Source of the DNA: Caballeronia sp. GAFFF1
Lineage (GTDB): Bacteria; Pseudomonadota; Gammaproteobacteria; Burkholderiales; Burkholderiaceae
Reading direction: 5' to 3'
NCBI RefSeq assembly: GCF_023630705.1
Contig: NZ_JALQEM010000036.1
Coordinates: forward strand, 186,001-250,000
Length of the DNA: 64,000 nucleotides
Part shown: piece after piece, positions 52,489-61,525 of the stretch
Layout of the letters: every line of letters begins with the position of its first letter
Position numbering within the stretch: the first letter of the stretch is position 1
The notes under the pieces: model-generated
Told to the model about the DNA's origin: nothing
Seen by the model: the letters and a program-made list of their open reading frames with translations, nothing else
Database searches by the model: none
Position numbers and translations under genes: made by a program

Positions 52489-53325
52489 TCAGGACTGAAT
52501 GAACGCGAGCAGGTCGGCGTTGAGCGTTTCCGCGTTGACCGTCAGCATGCCGTGCGAGAAGCCGGGATACGTCTTCAGCGTGCCGTTCTTGAGCAGCTTG
52601 ATCGACTTGAGCGCGGCATCGGCGATGGGCACGATCTGATCGTCCTCGCCATGCAGCACGAGCGTCGGCACGGAGATGGATTGCAGGTCTTCCGTCTGGT
52701 CCGTCTCGGAGAACGCCTTGATGCCGTCGTAGTGCGCCTTCGCGCTACCCATCATTCCCTGGCGCCACCAGTTCTGGATCACGCCCTGATGCGCGGTCGC
52801 GCCCGGACGATTGAATCCGTAGAACGGGCCCGCGGGAACATCGACGAAAAACTGCGCGCGGTTGTCGGCGAGCGCCTTCCGAAAGCCGTCGAACACGTCG
52901 AGCGGCAGACCTTCGGGATTCGCTTCGGTCTTGAGCATGAGCGGCGGCACGGCGCTGACGAGCACGGCCTTGGCCACGCGCCCCGCCGGTTCGCCGTGCT
53001 TCGCCACATAGCGCGCCACTTCGCCGCCGCCCGTCGAATGGCCGATATGCACCGCATTGCGCAGGTCGAGCGCCTCGACGACGGCGAAGGCGTCCGCCGC
53101 GTAGTGGTCCATGTCGTGCCCTTCCGAGACTTGCGTCGAGCGGCCATGACCGCGCCGGTCATGAGCGATCACGCGATAACCCTTCTGCACGAAGAAGAGC
53201 ATCTGCGCGTCCCAGTCGTCGGAAGACAACGGCCAGCCGTGATGGAAGACGATCGGCTGCGCATCCTTCGGACCCCAGTCCTTGTAGAAGATTTCGACGT
53301 TGTCTTTCGTTGTGACGTACGGCAT
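52489..53325 (-). CDS. Alpha/beta hydrolase, cofactor-free chloroperoxidase / arylesterase type
   Basis: A 278-residue alpha/beta hydrolase. The nucleophile elbow is IGHSTGGG (Ser97), with Asp in LHGEDDQIVP and His in PGFSHGML completing the triad. The HHGWPLSSDDWD oxyanion region and length match the bacterial non-haem chloroperoxidase group, which in vivo are esterases or perhydrolases. The ATG at 53325 is preceded by AAGGAAACGACC. It is a single gene. The halogenating activity implied by the family name is a side reaction needing organic acid and peroxide. Confidence 0.88.
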   Translation of the reverse strand: MPYVTTKDNVEIFYKDWGPKDAQPIVFHHGWPLSSDDWDAQMLFFVQKGYRVIAHDRRGHGRSTQVSEGHDMDHYAADAFAVVEALDLRNAVHIGHSTGGGEVARYVAKHGEPAGRVAKAVLVSAVPPLMLKTEANPEGLPLDVFDGFRKALADNRAQFFVDVPAGPFYGFNRPGATAHQGVIQNWWRQGMMGSAKAHYDGIKAFSETDQTEDLQSISVPTLVLHGEDDQIVPIADAALKSIKLLKNGTLKTYPGFSHGMLTVNAETLNADLLAFIQS

Positions 53326-53777
53326 GGTCGTTTCCTTTTTGACGTTATGGAGCATGAGCCGGCGATCATTTTCCGGCGCCAATGTGACAGCCGCTACCGT
53401 GAGTGGCGGCTGGTACGACGAAGTGCGCAACGCGATGTGGGGAGAGTACGGACGCCGGCATCTTGACGGAAGAGCGGCGGATGCAATGCATTGTTGCACT
53501 GGTGCGACGTGCCTTGCAACGGAGGTGTCCGGATACCAGAGTTGGGGACGATGCGATGCCGAACGCTTAGCGGGATGACCGGCGCGGCGCGTTGCGCACG
53601 ATGACGCCGCCGTGCGCGAAGCCGGTGCGAGTGTTCACTGATTCAGCGATATCTGCATGATTGCTGCGCCTGTCGTGCACCAGCAGTAAGCCGGTTGACG
53701 GACAGTGCGCCGGCCGTCTCGCGGTGAGTTCGCTATGCGCGGCAGATGAGATGCCGGCCCTCGTCCGCCGTTGCGCT
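53326..53777. other. Intergenic region between the MOSC and hydrolase genes
   Basis: No gene or terminator is recognised; short open frames on both strands lack ribosome sites. It contains the promoter region of the alpha/beta hydrolase gene by position only. Confidence 0.4.
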
Positions 53778-54272
53778 TCAAAGTTGCGTAGTACCGACCG
53801 GCTCGACCAGACTGCCGGTCTCGATGACGCCCTCTTCCACGACGCGCGCCGTGACGCCTCCGAAACCTCGCACCGCGTTGTATCCACCGACGCCGAACGT
53901 TTCTTCCATGCGCGAACAGGGATGACATTCACCCGTCACGAGAAGAACCGCGCCGCCGATGCGGACCTGCCGGTCCTTCAGCGCGTTCAGGTTGATGCCC
54001 TCGGTGACGATGTTGCGCCGAAGATCCAGTGGCGAGACGTGCTCGCGCCCGAGATGGCTCGCAATTGCCCGCAGACTTTCGGCTGCGATCAGCGTGACTT
54101 GCCGGTTGCCGCGCGTGCGGCTGTAGTGATCGCCTTCGAGCCCTTCGTCCGTCGATGCGTGGACCGAGCGCACTTCCACGAGCGCCGCGCGCAGGCCGAT
54201 CCAGACTACATGGCCCGCACGAACCGGCGCGAGCATGAGGCGGGTCAGTGGGGAATCGGGATTGAGCGGCAT
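53778..54272 (-). CDS. MOSC-domain protein (molybdenum cofactor sulfurase C-terminal-like)
   Basis: A 164-residue single-domain MOSC protein. The core GLEGDHYSRTRGNRQVTLIAAE and the conserved Cys in LVTGECHPCSRMEE are typical. MOSC domains carry sulfur on that Cys and hand it to metal-sulfur cofactors, or act in Moco-dependent N-hydroxy-compound reduction. Family-conserved LDLRRNIVTEGINLNAL is also present. The ATG at 54272 has no strong ribosome site, so a slightly different start is possible. It follows the uncharacterised 54316-54876 gene by 43 nt and may be co-transcribed with it. Confidence 0.87.
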   Translation of the reverse strand: MPLNPDSPLTRLMLAPVRAGHVVWIGLRAALVEVRSVHASTDEGLEGDHYSRTRGNRQVTLIAAESLRAIASHLGREHVSPLDLRRNIVTEGINLNALKDRQVRIGGAVLLVTGECHPCSRMEETFGVGGYNAVRGFGGVTARVVEEGVIETGSLVEPVGTTQL

Positions 54273-54315
54273 CGGTGAATGAGCGCAGCGCGGCGATGGG
54301 CCATTCTGCCGCGGT

Positions 54316-54876
54316 TCAGCTATCCGCGCTGGTCGGCGTCCAGCCGAACGCGTCCTCGAAGCGCTCGCGAAACGGCGTCCGGATGCCCGCGGGCGATTGC
54401 CGGACATAGGCTTCGGCGCGGTTGCGTTCTTCTTCGCCGAGCGATTGCAGATAAGTCACCGCTTCATCGACACTCGGCATGCGGCCGTTGACCTCGCGCG
54501 ATTTGGGCGGCAGCGCCGTCCAGATCACGGCGTCGGCCCCGTTGCGTTCGAGCCATGACGCAATGGCATGCGATTGCGGGTACGCCATGCCATGAGGCGC
54601 GGGAATGCTCCCGATCCATTCGACGACATTGGCGCGGACATCCTCGCGCGCGCGCAACGCCTCGCGCGCGGCGTCGAGGGAGTCGAGAGCGACGCGTGCC
54701 CAGAATGTGGGTTGCAACGGTCCCGATTCCAGGACGACGAGACTCACGATCTCGCCGTCGGAATGACGCGCGAACTCCAGCGGAAGCAGCGGACCGCCCT
54801 CGCGCCATTGCCCGTCGATGGGGAACCCTTTCAGGTTCCATAGCAACGACCCCCACGCCACACAGACGATGTTCAT
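54316..54876 (-). CDS. Uncharacterised conserved-looking protein
   Basis: A 186-residue soluble protein beginning MNIVCVAWGSLLWNLKGFPI. The G-S-L-L-W turn after the first strand is reminiscent of gamma-glutamylcyclotransferase-like folds (YGSL), but I cannot confirm the relationship. The rest alternates strand and helix, with many Trp and an acidic C-terminal helical half (VDEAVTYLQSLGEEERNRAEAYV). It has no signal or membrane segment. It lies between an MFS gene (81-nt gap) and the MOSC gene on one strand. Confidence 0.7.
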   Translation of the reverse strand: MNIVCVAWGSLLWNLKGFPIDGQWREGGPLLPLEFARHSDGEIVSLVVLESGPLQPTFWARVALDSLDAAREALRAREDVRANVVEWIGSIPAPHGMAYPQSHAIASWLERNGADAVIWTALPPKSREVNGRMPSVDEAVTYLQSLGEEERNRAEAYVRQSPAGIRTPFRERFEDAFGWTPTSADS

Positions 54877-54957
54877 GCCGCTTCGCTTTCGATATTGAGG
54901 CTGGAGGCACGGAGCACGCCGCGTGCCCATCAGTTGCGGGGCGCGCGGCGCCAGCCA

Positions 54958-56319
54958 TCATGCGGATTCGCGCGGACTGCCGGTCGGCGCGACGGCAAGC
55001 GAGGCCGGAGCCGACGTGCGCCGCAATGCGATCAACAGCACGAGCGCCCCGCCGATCAGGCCAAACGCCATCACGTCGAAAGCCACGTACAGGCTTCCGG
55101 TCGCGGACTGTATCGCGCCGACCGCCGCAGGACTCACGATGCCTGCCGTCGTGCCGATGCTGCTGATCATCGCGATGCCGCCCGCCGCGCCGCCCGGCTT
55201 GAGCAAGGCCGGCGGGATGGTCCAGAAGAGCGAGATCGCCGACAGTGCCGCCGCGCAGCCGACGCTCATCAGCGCGATGGACAACGCCAGATGGCCGCGC
55301 GCGAAGCCCAGCGCGATGAAGCAGCCGGCCCCGGCGCACATGGTCAGCGCGAGATGCCAGCGCCTTTCCTGACGGCGATCGGAACTGCGCCCGAGAAGGT
55401 ACATGCCGGCGAGCGCGACCACATAGGGCAGGCTGGCTAACGCCCCGATCGTGCTCAGATTGTCGATGCCCATGCTGCGGATCAGCGTCGGCATCCAGTA
55501 GGAAACCGTGTTGGATCCGCCGTAGATGCAGAAGTACACGAGTCCCATCACGTAGACAATCGGGTTGCGCAGCACCTCGGCGAACGATGCATGTCCGGCC
55601 GCTTGCTGATGTTCTGCAGCCAGCGCCGCCGCGATCACCTGCTTCTGCGCGTCGGTGAGCCACTGCGCGCGCGCGGGCCGGTCGGTCAGCCAGAACCACG
55701 CGACGACGCCCATGACGACCGCGGGCATGCCTTCGACGACGAAGAGCGCTTGCCAGTCGCGCAGCCACGCGTCGTGGCCGACGTGCGTCATGATCCAGCC
55801 GGCGAACGGTCCGCTGAGGATGCCCGCGACCACGCCCGACATCAGAAACGCAGCGGTAATGCGGCCGCGCAACGCGGACGGAAACCAGTAGCTGAGATAC
55901 AGGATCATGCCGGAGAGAAAGCCTGCCTCCGCGATGCCGAGCAGAAAGCGCATCGCGATGAGCTGGTTCGGGCTCTTCACGAACGCGGTCAGCATCGTGA
56001 CCGCGCCCCACAGGATCATGATGCGCGTGAGCGTGGCCCGCGCGCCGGCACGTTGAAGATAGAGATTGGCCGGGACTTCGAACAGCACATATCCCAGATA
56101 GAACACGGCTGCGCTCAAGCCATAGGCGGCGTCGCTCAGGCCGATGTCGTGCGCCATGCCCAGCTTCGCGAACGATATGTTCACCCGGTCGATCGCGTTG
56201 ATCATGAACGCGATGAGCAGAAACGGCATCAGGCGTCCGATCACCTTGCGATAAGCCGCGCTGTCCTCCTGCATGATGGCCCCGCCTGAAAGCGCGGCCG
56301 GTTCGTTCAACTGGCTCAT
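54958..56319 (-). CDS. MFS transporter, anion:cation symporter (ACS) type
   Basis: A 453-residue, 12-helix major facilitator. Features of the ACS subfamily, which takes up organic anions such as hexuronates, phthalate or tartrate, include RVNISFAKLGMAHDIGLSDAAYG after helix 1, the loop-2/3 motif LQRAGARATLTRI, and RFLLGIAEAGFLSGMILYLSYWFP in helix 4. The ATG at 56319 has AGGAGCAGCTTC upstream; a GTG 15 nt earlier lies inside that site. It is followed by two small genes on the same strand. The substrate is unknown. Confidence 0.88.
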   Translation of the reverse strand: MSQLNEPAALSGGAIMQEDSAAYRKVIGRLMPFLLIAFMINAIDRVNISFAKLGMAHDIGLSDAAYGLSAAVFYLGYVLFEVPANLYLQRAGARATLTRIMILWGAVTMLTAFVKSPNQLIAMRFLLGIAEAGFLSGMILYLSYWFPSALRGRITAAFLMSGVVAGILSGPFAGWIMTHVGHDAWLRDWQALFVVEGMPAVVMGVVAWFWLTDRPARAQWLTDAQKQVIAAALAAEHQQAAGHASFAEVLRNPIVYVMGLVYFCIYGGSNTVSYWMPTLIRSMGIDNLSTIGALASLPYVVALAGMYLLGRSSDRRQERRWHLALTMCAGAGCFIALGFARGHLALSIALMSVGCAAALSAISLFWTIPPALLKPGGAAGGIAMISSIGTTAGIVSPAAVGAIQSATGSLYVAFDVMAFGLIGGALVLLIALRRTSAPASLAVAPTGSPRESA

Positions 56320-56512
56320 GAAGCTGCTCCTCACATGTTGATATGTTCTGGTTTGCGTAGAAGGATGAATGCTTCGCAGTACGATGTATTAAACGCGTGC
56401 CTGAATTGCGTCATGCCTCGATGCGCCGCTCGCATGCACCGCCGTCTATCTAGCGATGCATGCAGGCGTCATGCGCATCCGCGGGACACGCACGCACGCC
56501 GCGTCGCGAACA

Positions 56513-58087
56513 TCATTTCGATGCGGCTTGCGACGGTTCCGTTGCCTCGTGGTTCTGCGCGCGCTTTCGGCCGGGCGCGCGACGGACAGGCGCGTCCTCC
56601 GGCGTAGCCGCTTCGTTTGCCGATGCCACTTCTTCTTGCATGACGGCGGGCTCGGTCGCAACGGCCTGGGTTTCTGCAGGTTTCAGTCGACGAATCGCCT
56701 CCAGTTCCGCGACGAGATGCCCGATGAGTTCCTGCGACTCTTCCTGCGACAGCACATGCCTGCACGCCGTGATGCCGAATTCCATCGACCCGGCGTAGCT
56801 TTGCACGGTGATGTTCACCGCGAGCCCGTGATACGGAATTGCCACCGGGTAGTAATGCACCATGCGCGCGCCGGCCATGTAGAGCGTGGTCGGCAGGCCG
56901 GGAACGTTCGAAATCAGCACATTGGCGACGCTCGGCAAGCGGCTCTGCAGATCGGTTCGCCCGAAGAGCGACGCCATGCCCGTCATCAGCCACGGCGCGC
57001 CGAAGACGGGCACCTGCGCGCCGAGCACCGGCTTCAATTCGCGGACGATGGCCTTCGCCGACTCCGACGAAGCGTGGATCGCCTTGAAGCGCTCGGCGCG
57101 GTCTGCGATGTCGGTCGCGAGATCGACGCGAACCGCGGACACCTGATTGTTCATGGACCGGTCGTCGTCGCTGCGCAGGCTGACCGGCACCATCGCGATC
57201 AGCGAGCTGTCGGGCAGCAAGTCGCGCTCGGCCAGAAAGCGCCGCAACGCGCCGCTGCACATGGCCATGACGAGCGTGTTCACCGTGCCGCCCACCGCCT
57301 TGCTGAGCGACTTCATCTCGTCGAACGGCAAGGACATGGTGGTGAACGAACGCTGATTGGTGATCGACGCATTGAAGATGGTCTTCGGCGCGATCCCGAG
57401 GTCGAGGCTGCGCTTGTCCTCGGTCAGCTTGCGCGAAGCGACCGCCTGCGTCGCGGTGCCGAGCGCCATGAAAGCCGTCGGCAGCAACGCACCGATGTCG
57501 CTGTACATCTTCGTGGTGTTGGAAACAGCGGCCTGCAACAGTTCCACGACGCCGAGCGGGTTCGCGTGACTGCGGCGCGTGCGGCGCGCGGGCGGCACCT
57601 CGCGGATCACCGGAGACACGTCGTACAGCACCTTGCCCATTTCCACGGCGGCCTTGCCGTCGATGGTGCTGTGATGCACCTTCGTGTAATACGCGATCTG
57701 GCCGTTCTCCAGGCCGTCGATCACATAGGCTTCCCACAACGGCCGGCTGCGGTCCAGGAGCGACGAGTGCAGCCGGGCGACCAGCTGCTCCAGTTGCGCC
57801 ATGGTGCCGGGCCGACGCAACGTGAGACTGCGAACGTGATAGTCGATATCGACATCGTCGTCTTCCACCCAGATGGGATCGGCCAGCTCGAACGGCATTT
57901 GCGCGAGCTTCCGGTGAAAGAGGCTGCACAGATGCAGGCGCTTGGCCAGCACCGCTTTGACGTCCTCGAAAAAATCGCCGTTATAGCCGTCCGGAAGCTC
58001 GAAAAGCATCAGACTGCCGATATGCGTCGGCGTCTCGGGTGTTTCCAGATGCAGATACGAAGCGTCCGTGCTGCTCAGATGGTCCAT
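56513..58087 (-). CDS. Wax ester synthase / diacylglycerol O-acyltransferase (WS/DGAT)
   Basis: A 524-residue bifunctional acyltransferase that esterifies acyl-CoA to fatty alcohols or diacylglycerol, forming storage wax esters or triacylglycerol. The HHxxxDG active-site motif is intact as H138-H-S-T-I-D-G144. The start LSSTDASYLHLETPETPTHIG and the NVLISNVPG and PLWEAYVIDGL blocks are diagnostic. After about residue 455 an Ala/Glu/Pro-rich, basic tail follows that is not part of the catalytic fold. GAGAG precedes the ATG at 58087; an ATG at 58108 is in frame but lacks a site. It is the third gene of a hydrolase - phasin-like - DGAT operon. Confidence 0.93.
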   Translation of the reverse strand: MDHLSSTDASYLHLETPETPTHIGSLMLFELPDGYNGDFFEDVKAVLAKRLHLCSLFHRKLAQMPFELADPIWVEDDDVDIDYHVRSLTLRRPGTMAQLEQLVARLHSSLLDRSRPLWEAYVIDGLENGQIAYYTKVHHSTIDGKAAVEMGKVLYDVSPVIREVPPARRTRRSHANPLGVVELLQAAVSNTTKMYSDIGALLPTAFMALGTATQAVASRKLTEDKRSLDLGIAPKTIFNASITNQRSFTTMSLPFDEMKSLSKAVGGTVNTLVMAMCSGALRRFLAERDLLPDSSLIAMVPVSLRSDDDRSMNNQVSAVRVDLATDIADRAERFKAIHASSESAKAIVRELKPVLGAQVPVFGAPWLMTGMASLFGRTDLQSRLPSVANVLISNVPGLPTTLYMAGARMVHYYPVAIPYHGLAVNITVQSYAGSMEFGITACRHVLSQEESQELIGHLVAELEAIRRLKPAETQAVATEPAVMQEEVASANEAATPEDAPVRRAPGRKRAQNHEATEPSQAASK

Positions 58088-58178
58088 TGCCGTGTCTCTC
58101 GTATTCATATAGTTTTTGATGCCGATGGCACGCCGTGACCCGGATCGCTCCCACCCCGGGCACGCCTGCCGATGGCCG

Positions 58179-58670
58179 TTACGACTTTTGCGACGTCTGC
58201 GACGTTTGCGACTGCTGTGGCGCTTCCGACTGCTGCAACGATCCTTGCAGATGCGTGACCCTTTCCTGCACACGGTCCTGCAGCACCTTCCAGGTCCTGT
58301 TGCGCACGGAGCCTTCCAGTTCAATGAGCTCGCGTATTCCCTGCATGGCCCGCGCGAGCGACTTCTGCCCGATCTCGGCGCGCTGTGCGATCGCCTGCGG
58401 ACCCGTCAGGCCGTTGATGATTTCGGTCCATTGCGCCAGTTCTTCGAGCAGCAGCGCGTTGCGCCGCTCGACGATGGCATGGAAGCCGTCGTAGGCATCG
58501 CGGTTCGCCTGAAGCAGGGCGTCGATATCCTTGCGGTGCGATTCGGCCATCGCCGGCCAGTTCAGGTAACGCGCCCTGAAGCGTTCGATGAAGTTGCCAT
58601 ACGCGAGCAGCCCCGGCGGAAACGCCGGCTGATCGGTTTGCTGAGTGAAGTCCTGCGTCGTGCTTGTCAT
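58179..58670 (-). CDS. Phasin-like granule-associated protein
   Basis: A 163-residue, mostly helical amphipathic protein. The central helices (MAESHRKDIDALLQANRDAYDG and IVERRNALLLEELAQWTEIINGL) match the phasin pattern: a run of small and acidic residues followed by a long charged helix. A Gln/Ser/Thr-rich tail ends the protein. Phasins coat storage granules (polyhydroxyalkanoate, possibly neutral lipid) and set their number and size. AGGAGG precedes the ATG at 58670. Its place between a hydrolase and a WS/DGAT suggests lipid or PHA inclusion coating; which polymer is not decidable here. Confidence 0.75.
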   Translation of the reverse strand: MTSTTQDFTQQTDQPAFPPGLLAYGNFIERFRARYLNWPAMAESHRKDIDALLQANRDAYDGFHAIVERRNALLLEELAQWTEIINGLTGPQAIAQRAEIGQKSLARAMQGIRELIELEGSVRNRTWKVLQDRVQERVTHLQGSLQQSEAPQQSQTSQTSQKS

Positions 58671-58722
58671 GCATCCTCCTTGAGCGGGTTGTATCAGGTG
58701 TGGAACGCTTAAATGCGGGAAC

Positions 58723-59514
58723 TCAGGCGGCGGAACGCTGCCCTTCGCCACGAGCCGGGTCGCCATAGACGAAACGCCGCCAGCCCGCCTCTCGGTCGAA
58801 CGGCCGCCACTGGCCTTCCGGCTGCGCGAGTCTGTCCGCGATCGCATACATTACGGCGGGATGATGACCCAGACCGCAATGGCTGCTTTCGACCTCGATG
58901 TTCTCGGAGGTCGCGCTCACGCGTTCGAGGCAACCCTGCCATGCCACGACGCCGTCGCTGCGGCTGTAGATCGCGGTGCTCGGCACGGGCGGCGGCTCTT
59001 TCATGAGCTCGCGTTGCGGCCAGTCGTCGGCTCTGCGGCCACTCAGCCGTTCGTAGTAACGCCAACCATGATTGGCTCGCGGCTCGCCCGCGAACGGACT
59101 GCCCAACGTGATGACGCTGCGCACGAGTTGCGGCGCATGGCGGGCGAGTTCCCGGGCGAACACGCCGCCGAGACTCCAGCCGATCACGCTGACCTTGCGG
59201 CCGGCACGCTCGGCGATGGTGGCCAGATTCGCGCGCATGTTGTCCTCGACGCCCGTGCGCGGGCCGAGATTCGCGCCGAGCGTCCATCCGAGCGCGTGGT
59301 AGCCGCGACTGCGCAGGAACATCCGCAGCAGCCGCGTGGAGAAGTCGCTCGCGCCGAAACCGGGCAGCACGAGGACCGGATGCCCGTCGCCGGTCGGCGC
59401 GAATTGCAGGAACGGGACGGCCGCGTAAAAGGCGCCGAGCTCGCAGATCGCGCGGGATTCGAGCATCAGAAGAAATCTCGACGGCGGCGCTGAAGGGTCG
59501 GACGGGGAATCCAT
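58723..59514 (-). CDS. Alpha/beta hydrolase (lipase-like) in the storage-lipid operon
   Basis: A 263-residue hydrolase. PVLVLPGFGASDFST forms the oxyanion strand-loop and IGWSLGGVFAREL holds the nucleophile Ser114. Later SRSDGVVAW and SSHCGLGHHP provide the acid and His, resembling PGAP1/lipase-class enzymes. The ATG at 59514 has AAGGA 6 nt upstream; an ATG 6 nt earlier overlaps that site. It is the first gene of a three-gene operon with the phasin-like and WS/DGAT genes (52-nt and about 70-90-nt gaps). A role in mobilising or remodelling stored lipid is inference. Confidence 0.88.
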   Translation of the reverse strand: MDSPSDPSAPPSRFLLMLESRAICELGAFYAAVPFLQFAPTGDGHPVLVLPGFGASDFSTRLLRMFLRSRGYHALGWTLGANLGPRTGVEDNMRANLATIAERAGRKVSVIGWSLGGVFARELARHAPQLVRSVITLGSPFAGEPRANHGWRYYERLSGRRADDWPQRELMKEPPPVPSTAIYSRSDGVVAWQGCLERVSATSENIEVESSHCGLGHHPAVMYAIADRLAQPEGQWRPFDREAGWRRFVYGDPARGEGQRSAA

Positions 59515-59901
59515 GAGCATTCCTTGTTTGATTGAGGGTTGCCGCCGCGCATGCCGAACGGTCTGTTGCATGCCGGAGCGCAGCGTCGCCGTGCGTGACG
59601 GCGATCAACAGGCGGAAAGTGCGTCGAGAATAGGCAGGAATCGCAGCGCGCACACCCCCTCGAAGATAGGGGTATCGCGCGCCTCGCCATGCGGGGCGTT
59701 CGCTGTAGCCGATGCCATGCGAGGCTGGTCGCGTCAGCGAAACGCGGAACGCGCCGCCGAAGTCGCAACGCTCGTCATGGCAATGGCCCGGCTGCTCGGG
59801 CTCTTGCCGACACCCGAATCCGGAATCGCGCGCGAGCTTCGTTGCTCATACTTTCGGGTCAATGCGGATCAGAACCGCAAGCCCCTTTTCCGAAACGACC
59901 C
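59515..59901. other. Divergent intergenic region of the lipid operon and TPP enzyme
   Basis: No gene is recognised. It holds operator-like site D, which could serve both directions. Confidence 0.45.
59655..59672 (-). promoter_or_regulatory. Candidate operator, site D of four (before the storage-lipid operon)
   Basis: Read towards the hydrolase gene it is CCCCTATCTTCGAGGGGG. It lies 140 bp before the hydrolase start and 229 bp before the divergent TPP-enzyme start. Confidence 0.55.
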
Positions 59902-61470
59902 ATGACAACGTCCGACGCGTGTACCGCCATCAACGGCGCCGAGAGTCTGGTGAGGACGCTGCTGGCCTGCGGCGTCGATACCTGCTTCGCCAATCCGGGA
60001 ACCAGCGAGATGCATTTCGTCGCGGCGCTGGATCGCATTCCCGGCATGCGCTGCGTGCTCGGCCTGTTCGAAGGCGTCGTGACCGGCGCGGCGGACGGGT
60101 ATGCGCGCATCGCGGGCAAGCCGGCCGCCACGCTGCTGCATTGCGGTCCGGGCCTCGCGAATGGTCTCGCGAACCTGCACAACGCGCGGCGCGCGCAGAC
60201 GCCGGTGGTCAACCTCATCGGCGACCAGGCGACGCATCACCGCCAGTACGACGCGCCGCTCACCACCGACGCAGAAGCGTGGGCGCGCCCCGTCTCGGTG
60301 TGGACGCGGACCGTCGAACGGGCCGATGCTGTCGGCGCGGCCGCTGCCGCCGCGATGCAGGCGGCGCGCGCCGCCCCCGGCGGAGTCGCCAGTCTGATCT
60401 TGCCGTCGGATGTCTGCTGGGACAGCGGCGGCGTGATTGCCGCGCCTCTCGAACCCGATCGCGCGGCGAGCGTCTCGCCGGACGACATCGAGCGCATCGC
60501 GCGCATGTTGCGGCAGGATCAGCCGTCGTTGCTGCTGCTCGCCGGCGCGGCGCTCGAAGAACACGCGTTGGCCTGCGCCCATCGCATCGCGGCCGCGACG
60601 GGCGCGCAGCTCATGTCGACGACCTTCAACGCACGCGTGCCGCGTGGCCGCGGGCGCTTTCCGATCGAACGCATGCCCTACTCCGGCGATGCCGCGCGCG
60701 CCCGGCTCGCGGGCATTCGTCAGGTGGTCCTGGTGGGCACGCCTGCGCCCGCCAACTTCTTCGCCTATCCGGGCAAGCCTTCGCGTCCCTTTCCGGACGA
60801 TGCGGCGATCCACGTCCTCGCGCGCCCCGAGGACGATCTGGCGGACGCGCTCGCGCGTCTCGCTGACGCGCTGAACGCGCCGGCCGTGCGCGTTCCCGCG
60901 TTCGCTTCGGCCACGCCGCGCGTCGGCACAGGCGCGATAAGTTCGCAGGCCGTGGCGCAAACCCTGAGCGCGTTGATGCCGGAAGAGGCCATCGTCGTCG
61001 ATGAGAGCGTGAGCTTCGGACACGCCTTCTATCCCGGAACGGTTCACGCCGCGCCGCATGACTGGCTTCAGCTAACGGGCGGCGCCATCGGCGACGGCCT
61101 GCCGCTCGCGCTGGGCGCGGCAGTCGCCGCGAAGGGCCGGCGCGTGATCGCGCTCCAGGCGGACGGTTCGGCGATGTACACGCCGCAAGCCCTGTGGAGC
61201 ATGGCGCGCGAGAAACTCGACGTCACCGTGGTGCTGCTCGCCAACCGCCGCTATGCCATCCTCCAGCACGAGCTCGCCAGCGTGGGCGCGACGGCGGGTA
61301 AGACGGCGATGGACATGCTGGACATCGGCAATCCGGATCTCGACTGGTTGAAGATCGCCGGCGGCATGGGCGTGGAGGCCGCGCGGGTGAGCGACATGGC
61401 GCGCTTCAACGAGCTCTTCGCGATAGCCGTGCGACGTCCCGGCCCGTTCCTGATCGAGCTTTGCATCTGA
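59902..61470 (+). CDS. Thiamine-diphosphate enzyme, acetolactate synthase / benzoylformate decarboxylase-like
   Basis: A 522-residue three-domain ThDP enzyme. The PYR domain has the catalytic Glu in LGLFEGVVTGAADGYARI (about 58). The central Rossmann-like domain is present. The PP domain has ADGSAMYTPQALW ending in LLANRRYAIL, a divergent form of the GDG-x(25-30)-N thiamine-magnesium motif. The PYR opening VRTLLACGVDTCFANPGTSEMHF is that of the IlvB/MdlC group. No regulatory small subunit is adjacent, so a biosynthetic acetolactate synthase is unlikely; a 2-oxo-acid decarboxylase or carboligase is more plausible. It is divergent from the storage-lipid operon. Confidence 0.85.
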   Translation: MTTSDACTAINGAESLVRTLLACGVDTCFANPGTSEMHFVAALDRIPGMRCVLGLFEGVVTGAADGYARIAGKPAATLLHCGPGLANGLANLHNARRAQTPVVNLIGDQATHHRQYDAPLTTDAEAWARPVSVWTRTVERADAVGAAAAAAMQAARAAPGGVASLILPSDVCWDSGGVIAAPLEPDRAASVSPDDIERIARMLRQDQPSLLLLAGAALEEHALACAHRIAAATGAQLMSTTFNARVPRGRGRFPIERMPYSGDAARARLAGIRQVVLVGTPAPANFFAYPGKPSRPFPDDAAIHVLARPEDDLADALARLADALNAPAVRVPAFASATPRVGTGAISSQAVAQTLSALMPEEAIVVDESVSFGHAFYPGTVHAAPHDWLQLTGGAIGDGLPLALGAAVAAKGRRVIALQADGSAMYTPQALWSMAREKLDVTVVLLANRRYAILQHELASVGATAGKTAMDMLDIGNPDLDWLKIAGGMGVEAARVSDMARFNELFAIAVRRPGPFLIELCI

Positions 61471-61525
61471 GGCGCGCGAAGTCGCAAAGTGATCAGCCGT
61501 TGAACCGCGCGTCCGGACGCACGAC

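Noticed and set aside
59902..61470. Calling the thiamine enzyme a biosynthetic acetolactate synthase (ilvB).
   Set aside because: No small regulatory subunit or branched-chain genes adjacent, shorter than typical IlvB, and no clear quinone or FAD-type signature; only the broader family is supported.
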